A DNA stretch of 64,000 nucleotides from Paraburkholderia sp. CNPSo 3274 (GCF_024206475.1 NZ_JAMBPR010000042.1:17064-81063), one strand, 5' to 3'; shown: positions 8,840 through 17,905, counted from the first letter of the stretch. Numbers and translations are program-made. The notes: a model not told the origin generated them from the letters alone.

Positions 8840-9895
8840 ATGACATCGATTTCCGAGATTTTCCGCTTGCTGTCCAGGGCCATTCCTGGGAGAAGTCCCG
8901 CTGCCCTGTTTCGGAGGGGGCGCGTGCTTATGTACGCACTGCTTCATCCGTTTGCAGCCCACCTCTGGTTGAGTGCATTGGCGGCAAACTCCCTGCTTGC
9001 CGATATTGTTGTCCAAAACCGCCGCTATCTCGAGCGTCCCTTTCGCCGCTTCGTCCAGACGGACATGCGTGCCTACGCGCGTGCCGAGTTACTGTGCGGA
9101 CATTTTCGAGTCGTGCGGGAACGCTTCGGCGAAGAATTGGTGCGCAATCTTTATCTGAAGTCGGAAGACGTGACTTTGGCATTGAGCGGAAGGTATGCCA
9201 TCGTCGTGAGCGAGCCGGTACGCTGTTGGCGTGAAGGGTTGCTGACCGTCGCCTGGCGCGACGTGGTCGATCACGTCGATCTTGCGTGGGCGACAATCAG
9301 TTTCGAATGGTGCTCCGAATCGGGGAAAACCGGGGCGCTTATCGGTGGGCTGCAAGGGCCATCCGGCATGGACAGGGAGCGAGTACGTGAGGCGACGCGC
9401 GCATGCCATGGATTGCGACCCAAGGCTGCTGTCATGGAGGCTGTCTGCGTATTGTGCAGGATGGCAGGGGTAGGTGTGCTGACTGGGGTGACGAAGAAGA
9501 CGCACGTTTCCGACTCCAGGCCGGCTCAGATACGCGCGGATTATGATGGCTTCTGGCAGGAGTTGGGTGGCATTGAACGCAATGGGCGCTACGTGCTGCC
9601 GCTTCGCCTGCATCACCGCGACGTCAGCGAGGTCCCGTCAAACCGGCGTGCTGCATTTCGCAGGCGACAGACGCTGATTGCAGATTTACTCGCGCAGATC
9701 CCGCGGGCCATAGACACGGACCTGATTGAAGAGGTCATGTCGCCTCACCTGAGTCATCCAAAGTCCGGCAAGCATCTTCTGGATCTTGCTGTGGCTCGGG
9801 CAACCGATCGTTGTGACCTGGAACCGGGCATTGCCCTCGAGCAGTGCGATCCGACGCAGGACGATCGGCCGGTTGAGCAAAAACTCGCCGCCTGA
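8840..9895 (+). CDS. DUF535 / VirK-YbjX family protein
   Basis: The 351-residue product matches the DUF535 family (VirK of Shigella and Salmonella, E. coli YbjX). Recognisable pieces are LLHPFAAHLWLSAL near residue 32, the block ending LYLKSEDVTLALSGRY, the block EWCSESGKTGALIGGLQGP near 190, a segment rich in cysteine after ATRACHGLRPKAA, and FWQELGGIERNGRYVLPLR. The family has been linked to cell-envelope and antimicrobial-peptide resistance under PhoP, but its biochemistry is unknown. The ATG at 8840 is chosen because upstream codons overlap the minus-strand frame and are not family-like. Codon use is less GC-biased than in the neighbours, suggesting transfer. Confidence 0.8.
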   Translation: MTSISEIFRLLSRAIPGRSPAALFRRGRVLMYALLHPFAAHLWLSALAANSLLADIVVQNRRYLERPFRRFVQTDMRAYARAELLCGHFRVVRERFGEELVRNLYLKSEDVTLALSGRYAIVVSEPVRCWREGLLTVAWRDVVDHVDLAWATISFEWCSESGKTGALIGGLQGPSGMDRERVREATRACHGLRPKAAVMEAVCVLCRMAGVGVLTGVTKKTHVSDSRPAQIRADYDGFWQELGGIERNGRYVLPLRLHHRDVSEVPSNRRAAFRRRQTLIADLLAQIPRAIDTDLIEEVMSPHLSHPKSGKHLLDLAVARATDRCDLEPGIALEQCDPTQDDRPVEQKLAA

Positions 9896-9920
9896 CATCG
9901 GCCGTCACCATCATCAGGGC

Positions 9921-9953
9921 AAAAAAAATCGAGCCTCCCATGGGAGGCTCGAT
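9921..9953 (-). terminator. Rho-independent terminator of icd
   Basis: A 26-bp perfect palindrome (9928-9953, core CCTCCCATGGGAGG) is followed on the minus strand by eight T residues. It lies about 50 bases after the icd stop. On the plus strand no T-run follows, so it serves icd. A second GC hairpin (CCCCCG/CGGGGG, 9970-9990) lies between. Confidence 0.9.
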
Positions 9954-10003
9954 TCATTTGGTGGAACGTCCCCCGCGCAACGCACGGGGGCGGTTTCCAT
10001 CAC

Positions 10004-12247
10004 TTACTTCGCAGCGGCTGCGAGTGCGGCGTTGAACGTCGCGCTCGGGCGCATGACTTCAGCGAGCTTCGCAAAGTCCGGCTTGTAGTAGCCGCCGATA
10101 TCGACCGGCTTGCCCTGAACAGCGGCCAGCTCGCCCACGATCTTCTGCTCGCTCTCGGCCAATGCCTTCGCCAGCGGCGCGAAGTGCGCCGCGAGTTCCG
10201 CGTCGTCCTTCTGCGCTGCCAGCTCTTGCGCCCAGTACATCGAGAGATAGAACTGGCTGCCGCGGTTGTCCAGCTCGCCGGTCTTCGGCGACGGGCCCTT
10301 GTTGTTGTCGAGCAGCTTGCCGGTGGCGGCGTCGAGCGTCTTCGCGAGCAGCTTGGCGCGCGCGTTGTTCGTCTTGATGCCGAGGTCTTCCAGCGACACG
10401 GCCAGCGCGAGGAATTCGCCGAGCGAGTCCCAGCGCAGGTGGTCTTCCTGAACCAGCTGCTGCACGTGCTTCGGAGCCGAGCCGCCGGCGCCCGTTTCGT
10501 ACATGCCGCCGCCCGCCATCAGCGGAACGATCGAGAGCATCTTCGCAGAGGTGCCCAGTTCCATGATCGGGAACAGGTCGGTCAGGTAGTCACGCAGAAT
10601 GTTGCCCGTGGCCGAGATCGTGTCCAGGCCGCGGATCACTCGTTCGAGCGTGTAACGCATGGCGCGGACTTGCGACATGATCTGGATGTCGAGGCCGTTC
10701 GTGTCGTAATCCTTCAGGTACGTTTCGACCTTCTTGATCACTTCGTTTTCGTGCGGACGGTACGGGTCGAGCCAGAACACAGTCGGCGTGTTCGAGTTCT
10801 TCGCGCGCGTGACGGCGAGCTTGACCCAGTCGCGGATCGGCGCGTCCTTCACGAGGCACATGCGCCAGATGTCGCCTTGCTCGACTTCTTGCGTGAGCGC
10901 TTCGATGACTTCGCCCGTGGCGTTGTCGACGATGCGTGCCGTGCCGTCTTGCGGGATTTCGAAGGTCTTGTCGTGCGAACCGTACTCTTCAGCCTTCTGC
11001 GCCATCAGGCCGACGTTCGGCACCGTGCCCATGGTCTTCGGGTCGAACGCGCCGTTGGTCTTGCAGAAGTTGATGATTTCCTGGTAGATGCGCGCGAACG
11101 TGCTTTCCGGAATCAGGCACTTCGTGTCGGCCGGGCGGCCGTCGGCGCCCCACATCTTGCCGCCTGCGCGGATCATGGCCGGCATCGATGCGTCGACGAT
11201 CACGTCGTTCGGTGCGTGCAGGTTCGAGATGCCCTTGGCCGAGTCGACCATGGCGAGCGCCGGACGGTGCTCGTGGCACGCGTGCATGTCGCGGATGACT
11301 TCTTCGCGCTGCGATTCCGGCAGCGTTTCGATCTTCGTGTACAGGTCGACGAGGCCGTTGTTCACGTTCACGCCGAGCTGTTCGAACAGCTTGGCGTGCT
11401 TGGCGAACGCGTCCTTGTAGAACGTGCGCACGGCGTGGCCGAACACGATGGGGTGCGAAACCTTCATCATGGTCGCCTTCACGTGCAGCGACAGCATGAC
11501 GCCGGTCTTGCGCGCGTCTTCCATCTGCTCTTCGTAGAAGGCCAGCAGCGCGTTCTTGCTCATGAACATGCTGTCGACGATTTCGCCAGCCTGGAGCGCG
11601 ACCTTCGGCTTGAGGACGATGGTTTCGCCGCTCTTCGTCACGAGTTCCATGCGCACTTCGCGCGCACGGTCATTCGTGATCGACTTTTCGCCGTGGTAGA
11701 AGTCGCCGTGCTTCATGTGCGCGACGTGGGTGCGCGAAGCCATGCTCCACGCGCCCATGCTGTGCGGGTGCTTCTTCGCGTAGTTCTTGACCGCGAGCGG
11801 TGCGCGGCGGTCCGAGTTGCCTTCGCGCAGCACCGGGTTCACGGCGGAACCGAGGCACTTCGAATAGCGTTTCTGGATAGCCTTTTCTTCGTCGGTCTTC
11901 GGATCTTCGGGGAAGTCAGGGACCTTGTAGCCCTTGCCCTGGAGTTCCTTGATCGCGGCGACGAGCTGCGGCACCGATGCGCTGATGTTCGGCAGCTTGA
12001 TGATGTTCGTTTCCGGCAACTGCGTGAGACGGCCCAGTTCGGCCAGATTGTCCGGCACGCGCTGTTCTTCCGTGAGGAATTCCGGGAACTCGCCGAGGAT
12101 ACGGCCCGCAACGGAGATATCGCTGGTCTCGACGTTCACGCCGGCCGGCGCAGCGAAGGTGCGGATGATCGGCAGAAACGCGCTGGTGGCGAGCAGCGGC
12201 GCTTCATCGGTCAGGGTATAGATGATGGTGGGTTGCTGGGTACTCAT
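10004..12247 (-). CDS. icd: Isocitrate dehydrogenase, NADP-dependent, monomeric type
   Basis: The 747-residue protein is the monomeric isocitrate dehydrogenase, unrelated in length to the 416-residue dimeric enzyme. It oxidises and decarboxylates isocitrate to 2-oxoglutarate with NADP in the TCA cycle. Signature segments include LTDEAPLLATSAFLPII near the N-terminus, LREGNSDRRAP (140-150, substrate binding), KHPHSMGAW, and DPYRPHENEVIKKVE. The start is ATG at 12247 (MSTQQPTIIYTLTDEAP); the frame is open upstream, but those residues are not family-like. The gene stands alone between convergent and divergent neighbours and ends in its own terminator. Confidence 0.97.
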   Translation of the reverse strand: MSTQQPTIIYTLTDEAPLLATSAFLPIIRTFAAPAGVNVETSDISVAGRILGEFPEFLTEEQRVPDNLAELGRLTQLPETNIIKLPNISASVPQLVAAIKELQGKGYKVPDFPEDPKTDEEKAIQKRYSKCLGSAVNPVLREGNSDRRAPLAVKNYAKKHPHSMGAWSMASRTHVAHMKHGDFYHGEKSITNDRAREVRMELVTKSGETIVLKPKVALQAGEIVDSMFMSKNALLAFYEEQMEDARKTGVMLSLHVKATMMKVSHPIVFGHAVRTFYKDAFAKHAKLFEQLGVNVNNGLVDLYTKIETLPESQREEVIRDMHACHEHRPALAMVDSAKGISNLHAPNDVIVDASMPAMIRAGGKMWGADGRPADTKCLIPESTFARIYQEIINFCKTNGAFDPKTMGTVPNVGLMAQKAEEYGSHDKTFEIPQDGTARIVDNATGEVIEALTQEVEQGDIWRMCLVKDAPIRDWVKLAVTRAKNSNTPTVFWLDPYRPHENEVIKKVETYLKDYDTNGLDIQIMSQVRAMRYTLERVIRGLDTISATGNILRDYLTDLFPIMELGTSAKMLSIVPLMAGGGMYETGAGGSAPKHVQQLVQEDHLRWDSLGEFLALAVSLEDLGIKTNNARAKLLAKTLDAATGKLLDNNKGPSPKTGELDNRGSQFYLSMYWAQELAAQKDDAELAAHFAPLAKALAESEQKIVGELAAVQGKPVDIGGYYKPDFAKLAEVMRPSATFNAALAAAAK

Positions 12248-12682
12248 CGGCTTCTTGGCGGGGTTCAAAAACGGGGTGATAACACCACCGGCTGCGCGCA
12301 GTCGGCGAAACACCTGGATTTTGCCTGAATTTGCAGCGGGCCGGGGGCCAACCGTGCCTATATTTCATATTGTGGAAAGCTGTTGCGCAATGTTAATTGA
12401 CCAGAAAGTCATCGGCGCGTTTGCCTTGATCGGCCGGCCGCGCGCTGAAAACGTTTCCGCGCCGCAGCCCCGTTATATAAGGCTTCGCGAGGCGATACCG
12501 ATGATTCGACCATGGTATTGTCGGTTTATGGATCGTACCCTTGATTGACTGTCAAGCTGGTAAAGACCCTTGTGAAAAGAGAAGTGAATCGGGGAGTCTT
12601 ATATAAGAATTTTGTCCCGCAAGGCTCGCTGAAACTTACGATAACGGTTGTCTTGCTAACCAATTTGTGGTTTCATTCCCCC
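12248..12682. other. Divergent intergenic region icd / marR
   Basis: This 435-base region must hold the promoters of icd (minus) and the MarR gene (plus). The part nearest marR is AT-rich (TTATATAAGAATTTTG near 12600) and contains the candidate MarR operator at 12646-12661. I see no gene in it. Confidence 0.6.
12646..12661. promoter_or_regulatory. Candidate MarR operator 1
   Basis: GGTT-N8-AACC contains the 12-mer TTGTCTTGCTAA (12648-12659). The identical 12-mer recurs at 13131-13142 before the next gene, each time flanked by bases that extend a dyad. It lies 22 bases before the MarR start, as expected for autorepression. Confidence 0.5.
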
Positions 12683-13099
12683 ATGTTCGATCACTGTCTT
12701 TACTTCAATTCGTCGGCGCTCGCGCGGCTCATCGAGCGCGAGTGGAGTGCCGCTTATGCGCCGTTCGGCCTCACGCCCGCGCAAGGCTTCGTGCTGCGCG
12801 TCGTGCTGGCGAAGCCCGGGTGCCTCGCGAGCGATGTCGCGCAAACGCTCGGCATCGCGCGGCCCACGGCTACGCGTCTCGTCGACAACCTGAGCGAGAA
12901 GGACTTGCTCGAGCGCCGCCAGGGCGAGGCCGATGGCCGCGAATGGGGACTCTTTCCCACGGCGAGCGGCACGGCGCTCGACGGCCCGATCAACGGCGCG
13001 AGCGCCGAAGTCGCGCGGCGCCTGCGTGCGCAAGTGGGCCCTGACCTCTTCGAGTCGACGGTCACCGGCATGCGCAAGATACGCAAGGGACTCGCATAA
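12683..13099 (+). CDS. MarR-family transcriptional regulator
   Basis: A 138-residue winged-helix protein. MFDHCLYFNSSALARLIEREW begins a typical MarR dimerisation helix; GLTPAQGFVLRVVLAKPG and SDVAQTLGIARPTATRLVDNL form the HTH, and DLLERRQGEADGREWGLFPT is the wing. The ATG at 12683 is preferred although no good Shine-Dalgarno is seen, because upstream codons are AT-rich promoter sequence. The frame stops within a terminator hairpin, and the small membrane protein gene follows under a second copy of the same 12-mer, so the pair is probably co-controlled by this regulator. Its ligand is unknown. Confidence 0.88.
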   Translation: MFDHCLYFNSSALARLIEREWSAAYAPFGLTPAQGFVLRVVLAKPGCLASDVAQTLGIARPTATRLVDNLSEKDLLERRQGEADGREWGLFPTASGTALDGPINGASAEVARRLRAQVGPDLFESTVTGMRKIRKGLA

Positions 13100-13117
13100 G
13101 GCGTTCGCGCCTTTTTT
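13098..13117 (+). terminator. Terminator after marR
   Basis: AAGGCG-TTCG-CGCCTT followed by T residues makes a tight UUCG-loop hairpin. It starts inside the marR stop codon, so the next gene probably has its own promoter. Confidence 0.75.
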
Positions 13118-13129
13118 AAACATCCAATG

Positions 13130-13147
13130 ATTGTCTTGCTAATCAAT
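13130..13147. promoter_or_regulatory. Candidate MarR operator 2
   Basis: ATTG-N10-CAAT around the same 12-mer TTGTCTTGCTAA as at 12648. It directly precedes the ribosome-binding site (AAGGAG) of the small membrane protein gene. Confidence 0.5.
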
Positions 13148-13160
13148 AAGGAGAAGAGCG

Positions 13161-13412
13161 ATGAACGAAGCGGCGCTAAAAGGGACGGGGGAAGAAGCCT
13201 GGCGTTGGGCGATCGGCGTGGCGATCGCCGCGCTGGCGGTGGGCGGCGTCGTGGCTGCGGCAATCCTCGTGATGCCGCGCGCCGTGGAGGCGAACAACCG
13301 CGCGTGCATGGCGGCCTACGCCAACGATCTGCATGCGGATCTCGCGGCGTTCGCGCAAGACCCGGCGTGGCAGGCGCAATACGTCGAGGCGCTCACGGCG
13401 TGCGCGCATTAA
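13161..13412 (+). CDS. Small membrane protein of unknown function
   Basis: The 83-residue product has one long hydrophobic helix (residues 15-38, WAIGVAIAALAVGGVVAAAI) and a short hydrophilic C-terminal half with two cysteines (NNRACMAAY and LTACAH). AAGGAGAAGAG gives a strong ribosome-binding site. It lies just after marR and behind a copy of the same putative operator, so it is a likely target of that regulator. I do not recognise a family; it is probably an inner-membrane protein with a periplasmic tail, where the cysteines could form a disulfide. Confidence 0.75.
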   Translation: MNEAALKGTGEEAWRWAIGVAIAALAVGGVVAAAILVMPRAVEANNRACMAAYANDLHADLAAFAQDPAWQAQYVEALTACAH

Positions 13413-13436
13413 ACCGGCACGCCGCGCGCAACCTCG

Positions 13437-14261
13437 TTACTTGCGGTTCAGGAACGTGAGCAGGTCGGCGTTGACCTGATCGGCCATCGTCGTGCACATG
13501 CCGTGCGGGCCGCCCGGGTAGATCTTGAGCGTCGCGTCCTTCACGATCTTCGCGGAGAGCTTGCCCGCGTCGTCGATCGGCACGATCTGGTCGTCGTCGC
13601 CGTGAAGGATGAGCGTGGGCACGTCGAACTTCTTGAGGTCTTCCGTGTAATCGACTTCGGAGAACTCGTGCACGCAGTCGTGCAGCGCGAGGATGCCGCC
13701 CCTCATGCCCTGCTGCCAGAATGAGTCGATCACGCCCTGCGAGACCTTCGCGCCGCTACGGTTGTAACCGTAGAACGGCACGGCCAGGTCCTTGAAGAAC
13801 TGCGAGCGGTCGTCGATCACGCCCTTGCGGATGCCGTCGAAGACATCCTTGGGCAGGCCGCCCGGATTCTTCTCGCTCTTGATCATGATGGGCGGCACCG
13901 CGCCGATCAGCACTGCGCCCGAGACGCGCTTCGTGCCGTGGCGGCCGATGTAGCGCGCGACTTCGCCGCCGCCCGTGGAGTGGCCAACGAGCGTGGCGTC
14001 TTTCACGTCGAGCTTGTCGAGCAGGTCGGCCAGATCGTCGGCCCAGGTGTCCATGTCGTTGCCCTTGGCGGGCTGATCGGAGCGGCCGTGGCCGCGGCGG
14101 TCGTGCGCGATCGTGCGAAAGCCGTTTTGCACGAGAAAGAGCATTTGGGCGTCCCAGGCGTCGGCGGTCAGCGGCCAGCCGTGGGAGAAGACGACGGGCT
14201 TGCCGCTGCCCCAATCCTTGTAATAGATCGACGTGCCATCGCGGGTGGTGAAGGTGCTCAT
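13437..14261 (-). CDS. Alpha/beta hydrolase, non-haem chloroperoxidase / arylesterase type
   Basis: A 274-residue alpha/beta hydrolase with the cofactor-free haloperoxidase pattern: FSHGWPLTADAWD (25-37) forms the oxyanion hole, GHSTGGGE (93-100) holds the nucleophile Ser95, HGDDDQIVP has the acid Asp224 and GGPHGM the base His253. The length equals that of family members. Such enzymes hydrolyse esters and can make peracids that oxidise halides; the physiological substrate is not visible. It is a single gene convergent with the small membrane protein. Confidence 0.9.
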   Translation of the reverse strand: MSTFTTRDGTSIYYKDWGSGKPVVFSHGWPLTADAWDAQMLFLVQNGFRTIAHDRRGHGRSDQPAKGNDMDTWADDLADLLDKLDVKDATLVGHSTGGGEVARYIGRHGTKRVSGAVLIGAVPPIMIKSEKNPGGLPKDVFDGIRKGVIDDRSQFFKDLAVPFYGYNRSGAKVSQGVIDSFWQQGMRGGILALHDCVHEFSEVDYTEDLKKFDVPTLILHGDDDQIVPIDDAGKLSAKIVKDATLKIYPGGPHGMCTTMADQVNADLLTFLNRK

Positions 14262-14542
14262 TGGAAACGCTCCAGTTTCTAATTACAGGATCACAAAGCA
14301 GGCAGACGCCGACGCGTCGGCACGCGCGGTCGCGCTTCGCGCGGCGGTTTATGGCGGCGTCCAGGGATGGGCGATGCGGGTGGAACGTGCCGCAACCTGC
14401 ACGTCATGGAAAGGTGCAGTAGGCACGCGGGTCAGTATAGAGAGAACGCCTGAGCGATGACGCGAAGCTGTGCGGCCTAAATTCGTCTCGGCAGTGCGGA
14501 TGTTTGCAGACGGCGTGTGAGCTTCAGTGCCGCCGCGCGCGG

Positions 14543-15451
14543 CTAGGCGATTTCCGCGCCGACCGCATCGCGCAGATAATCGCCGAGAAACTCGACAAAA
14601 CTGCGCAGCTTCGCAGAGAGCTTGTTGCGCTCGAGATAGATCGCGTGAATATCGGCGTTCGGCAGCGACCAATCCGTGAGCAGCGGCACGAGTTCGCCGC
14701 GCTCGATATGCTCGCCGATTTCCCACTGTGAGCGCACGACGATGCCGCGACCGTCGAGCGCCCAGCGCAGCACGGTGCTGCCGTCGTTGCTCGACAGCGC
14801 GCCGTCGACCTTCACGGTTTCCGCGCGCTTGCCCCGCGAGAAGTGCCAGGTTCCGTAAGCCGAGTCGTTTTCGCGCAGCACGATGCACGCGTGGCGTGTC
14901 AGATCGTGCGGCGCCGATGGCTTGCCGTGCCGCTTCAAATACGCAGGCGACGCGCACACGACGCGCTGGTTCTTCAGCAGCAAACGTGCATTGATGCGCG
15001 CGTCGGGCACCTCGCCGAAGCGGATGCCGAGATCGAAGCCTTCTTCCTGAAGACTGAGCGGCCGCTCCGTCAACTGCAGCTGAATCTTCATCGAGGGAAA
15101 ACGCTCGACATAAGCGGACACCGCGGGCGCGACATGCGCGCGGCCAAAACCGAACGACGCGTTCACGCGCAGCAGTCCTGCGGGTTCGCCGCGGCTGCGC
15201 GTGACGAGTTGCTCCAGTTCCGAGAGTTCGTCGAGGATACGTGAGCCGTTCGCGAGATAGAGCTCGCCTTCCGGCGTGAGAGAAAGACGCCGCGTGGTGC
15301 GGTTCACGAGCCGCACGCCAAGGCGCTGCTCCAGTTGCGCGAGCCGTTTGCTCACGGCGGGCGGCGTGACCCCCAGCTCGCGTGCCGCCGCCGCCAGATT
15401 GCGGTTGCGCGCCACGAGTGCAAAGAGATTCAGATCGGAAAACGCGTCCAT
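14543..15451 (-). CDS. LysR-family regulator, DmlR-like
   Basis: A 302-residue LysR regulator with the HTH at residues 5-60 (NLAAAARELGVTPPAVSKRL, then RTTRRLSLTPEG) typical of the DmlR/AaeR branch. It is transcribed away from the dehalogenase/leuCD/MFS genes with 117 bases between the starts, the usual layout for a LysR regulator and its target operon. An inverted repeat suited to LysR binding lies between them. The effector is probably a substrate or intermediate of that operon, which is inference. About 280 bases downstream, up to the hydrolase gene, hold nothing I can identify. Confidence 0.88.
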   Translation of the reverse strand: MDAFSDLNLFALVARNRNLAAAARELGVTPPAVSKRLAQLEQRLGVRLVNRTTRRLSLTPEGELYLANGSRILDELSELEQLVTRSRGEPAGLLRVNASFGFGRAHVAPAVSAYVERFPSMKIQLQLTERPLSLQEEGFDLGIRFGEVPDARINARLLLKNQRVVCASPAYLKRHGKPSAPHDLTRHACIVLRENDSAYGTWHFSRGKRAETVKVDGALSSNDGSTVLRWALDGRGIVVRSQWEIGEHIERGELVPLLTDWSLPNADIHAIYLERNKLSAKLRSFVEFLGDYLRDAVGAEIA

Positions 15452-15500
15452 TGCGCCGCTCCCGTTGACTTGCGTGATTCGTTCCTGAAAGTTACGACCG

Positions 15501-15524
15501 GATTGCTTTTACGGAAACCCAATC
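15501..15524. promoter_or_regulatory. Candidate LysR operator
   Basis: GATTG-N14-CAATC is a perfect 5-bp dyad in the 117-base gap between the divergent LysR and dehalogenase genes. Confidence 0.4.
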
Positions 15525-15568
15525 GCCCAAGGCATCAATTAGACTGCATGCAACCTCGGGAGACAAGC

Positions 15569-16447
15569 ATGTTCGACGGTTTCACAGACGCTTCAGCCGA
15601 CATCGAAGGCGTTCGCATACACGCAATCAAGGGCGGACGCGGCCCCGCGCTGTTGCTCCTGCACGGCCATCCGCAAACGCACGCCATCTGGCACAAGGTG
15701 GCGCCGACGCTCGCGGAACACTTCACGGTAGTTGCCGCCGACCTGCGCGGCTACGGCGACAGCGGCAAACCGCAGGGCACGCCCGACCACGCCAGCTATT
15801 CGAAGCGCCGTATGGCGCTCGATCAGGTTGCGCTCATGCGCGCCCTCGGCTTCACGTCGTTCGCGGTGATGGGTCACGACCGGGGCGGACGCGTTGCCGC
15901 GCGCATGGCGATCGATCACCCCGACGCGGTCACGCAGCTCATTACGCTCGACGTCGCGCCAACCGTTGCGATGTACGAGCAGACGTCGTTCGAATTTGCA
16001 CGCGCTTACTGGCACTGGTTTTTTCTCGTGCGCCCGGCGCCGTTTCCGGAAACGCTAATACGCGCCGACCCCGATCTGTATCTGAAGCAGACCATGGGCG
16101 CGCGCAGCGCAGGGCTCGCGCCATTCGCGCCCGAGGCCTATGCGGAATATTTGCGCTGCCTCTCCGACCCGGCGACGGCACACGGCATCTGCGAGGACTA
16201 TCGGGCGTCGATCACCATCGACCTCGAACACGACCGCGCGGATCTAGGGGCGGGCAAGCGCATCGAGTGCCCGTTCCTCGCGTTGTGGGGCGCGCATGGC
16301 ACGGTTGGCCAGTGCTTCGATCCGCTGGCGCAGTGGCGTAGCTGGAACGCCGGTGTGAGCGGCGAGGCTCTGGCGTGCGGCCACTACATCGCGGAAGAAG
16401 CGCCACAGTTGCTCCTCGAACGCGTGCTGCCGTTTCTCCAGCGCTGA
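15569..16447 (+). CDS. Haloacetate (fluoroacetate-type) dehalogenase
   Basis: The 292-residue alpha/beta hydrolase carries every residue I know to mark fluoroacetate dehalogenases of the Rhodopseudomonas type: nucleophile Asp104 in GHDRGGR with carboxylate-binding Arg105 and Arg108, Asp128 in LDVAPT, the halide pocket His149-Trp150 (YWHWFF) and Tyr211 (CEDYR), and base His272. HGHPQTHAIW (32-41) forms the oxyanion hole. The enzyme would replace the halogen of a 2-haloacetate by water in the cytoplasm. The start is ATG 15569 behind GGGAGA. It leads a plus-strand group with leuC/leuD-type genes and an MFS permease, so a different hydrolase substrate in that pathway remains possible. Confidence 0.82.
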   Translation: MFDGFTDASADIEGVRIHAIKGGRGPALLLLHGHPQTHAIWHKVAPTLAEHFTVVAADLRGYGDSGKPQGTPDHASYSKRRMALDQVALMRALGFTSFAVMGHDRGGRVAARMAIDHPDAVTQLITLDVAPTVAMYEQTSFEFARAYWHWFFLVRPAPFPETLIRADPDLYLKQTMGARSAGLAPFAPEAYAEYLRCLSDPATAHGICEDYRASITIDLEHDRADLGAGKRIECPFLALWGAHGTVGQCFDPLAQWRSWNAGVSGEALACGHYIAEEAPQLLLERVLPFLQR

Positions 16448-16486
16448 TCCGTTCGTTCGTTCGTCATTATTCAGTCGGGCTTCATC

Positions 16487-17905
16487 ATGTCCTCACAAAC
16501 GCTTTACCGGAAACTGGTTGATTCGCACACCGTATCGATCATCGATGCCGAGCACGTTCTGCTTTACGCCGATCTGCACATCATGAACGAGTACACGAGC
16601 CCGCAAGCTTTCGCGGGCTTGCGTGAGAAGGGCCTGCGCGTGCGCCGCCCGCGCCAGCAGATGGGCGTGGTCGATCACGTGATTCCCAGCAAGCCCGTGC
16701 CCGTGGCCGCGCGCACGATCGAGATCGTCGATGCCGCGAAGCAGGCCGCGAACTTCACGCGCAACTGCGTGGAGCAGGGTATTCATCTGTTCGATATCCA
16801 CGATCCCATGCAGGGCATCGAGCATGTGGTTGCACCCGAGATCGGACTGATTCGTCCCGGTATGGTCGTGCTGTGCGGCGACAGCCACACGACGACCTAC
16901 GGCGCACTGGGCGCGCTCGGGTTCGGCATCGGCACCTCGGAAGTCGAGCACGTATTGGCGACGCAGACACTCGTTTATCGTGTCGCGAAGGACATGCGCA
17001 TCGTGGTGGACGGCGCGCTGCCGCCGGGAACGACGTCGAAGGATCTCGTGCTGCACATCATTGCGAAGATCGGCGCGCAGGGCGCGCGCGGCTACGCCGT
17101 CGAATATGCTGGTGAAGCGATCGCCGGGCTCTCCGCCGAGGCGCGCATGACCCTCTGCAACATGACCGTGGAGGCGGGCGCGCGCGCCGCGCTGATCGCG
17201 CCGGACCGCACGACGCTCGACTACGTTTCCAGCAAGGTCCGTGATTTCGACGCAAAAACGCTCGACGCCGCGTGCAACGCGTGGTCGAACCTGCGCTCCG
17301 ATGACGACGCGCATTTCGATATCGAGCATCGCTTCGACGCCGCACGCGTCGCGCCTTACGTGACATGGGGTACGAGCCCGGACCAGGCGGTGCCGGTGGA
17401 CGGCCGCATTCCCGAGGCAGCCGAAGGCGCGGGTCTCGATGCCGCGACGCTGCACAAGGCGCTCGACTACATCGGCCTTGCCGCAGGCGCACCGATCGAG
17501 GGCACGCCCGTCGACCGCGTGTTCATCGGCTCCTGCACGAACGCGCGCATCGAGGATCTGCGCGCCGTTGCCCAGGTCGTGCGCGGCCGCAAGGTGGCCG
17601 CGACGGTGCGCGCGATGGTCGTGCCGGGCTCGGGCATGGTGCGCGATCAGGCGGAACGCGAAGGCATTGCGCAACTGCTGATCGATGCGGGGTTCGAGTG
17701 GCGCCAGCCGGGCTGCTCGATGTGTCTCGCGATGAACGATGACGTGCTCGCGCCGGGCGAGCGCTGTGCGTCGACGACGAACCGCAATTTCGAAGGGCGC
17801 CAGGGGCGCGGCAGCAAAACGCATTTGATGAGCCCCGCGATGGCCGCCGCCGCCGCGATAGCGGGCCGCATCGTCGACATTCGCAAGGAGCTTGCACATG
17901 GCTAA
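16487..17905 (+). CDS. leuC: 3-Isopropylmalate dehydratase-type large subunit
   Basis: The 472-residue protein is an aconitase-superfamily large subunit. It has the GDSHTTTYGALGALGFGIGTSEVEH segment (shown as pieces GDSHTTTYG and GTSEVEH) and the three cluster cysteines, one in GSCTNARIEDL (about 347-357) and two in PGCSMC (about 408-412). The family interconverts 2- and 3-isopropylmalate, or related 2-methylmalate/citraconate. No leuB follows, and the neighbours are a dehalogenase and an MFS permease. I therefore infer a paralogue for catabolism of a hydroxy-diacid rather than the leucine biosynthetic copy. The gene overlaps leuD by 8 bases. Confidence 0.9.
   Translation: MSSQTLYRKLVDSHTVSIIDAEHVLLYADLHIMNEYTSPQAFAGLREKGLRVRRPRQQMGVVDHVIPSKPVPVAARTIEIVDAAKQAANFTRNCVEQGIHLFDIHDPMQGIEHVVAPEIGLIRPGMVVLCGDSHTTTYGALGALGFGIGTSEVEHVLATQTLVYRVAKDMRIVVDGALPPGTTSKDLVLHIIAKIGAQGARGYAVEYAGEAIAGLSAEARMTLCNMTVEAGARAALIAPDRTTLDYVSSKVRDFDAKTLDAACNAWSNLRSDDDAHFDIEHRFDAARVAPYVTWGTSPDQAVPVDGRIPEAAEGAGLDAATLHKALDYIGLAAGAPIEGTPVDRVFIGSCTNARIEDLRAVAQVVRGRKVAATVRAMVVPGSGMVRDQAEREGIAQLLIDAGFEWRQPGCSMCLAMNDDVLAPGERCASTTNRNFEGRQGRGSKTHLMSPAMAAAAAIAGRIVDIRKELAHG

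Noticed and set aside
10184..12328. A 714-codon open frame on the plus strand
   Set aside because: It is the antisense shadow of icd; the translation is Arg/His/Ala/Val-rich with no family features, while the minus strand encodes a textbook isocitrate dehydrogenase.
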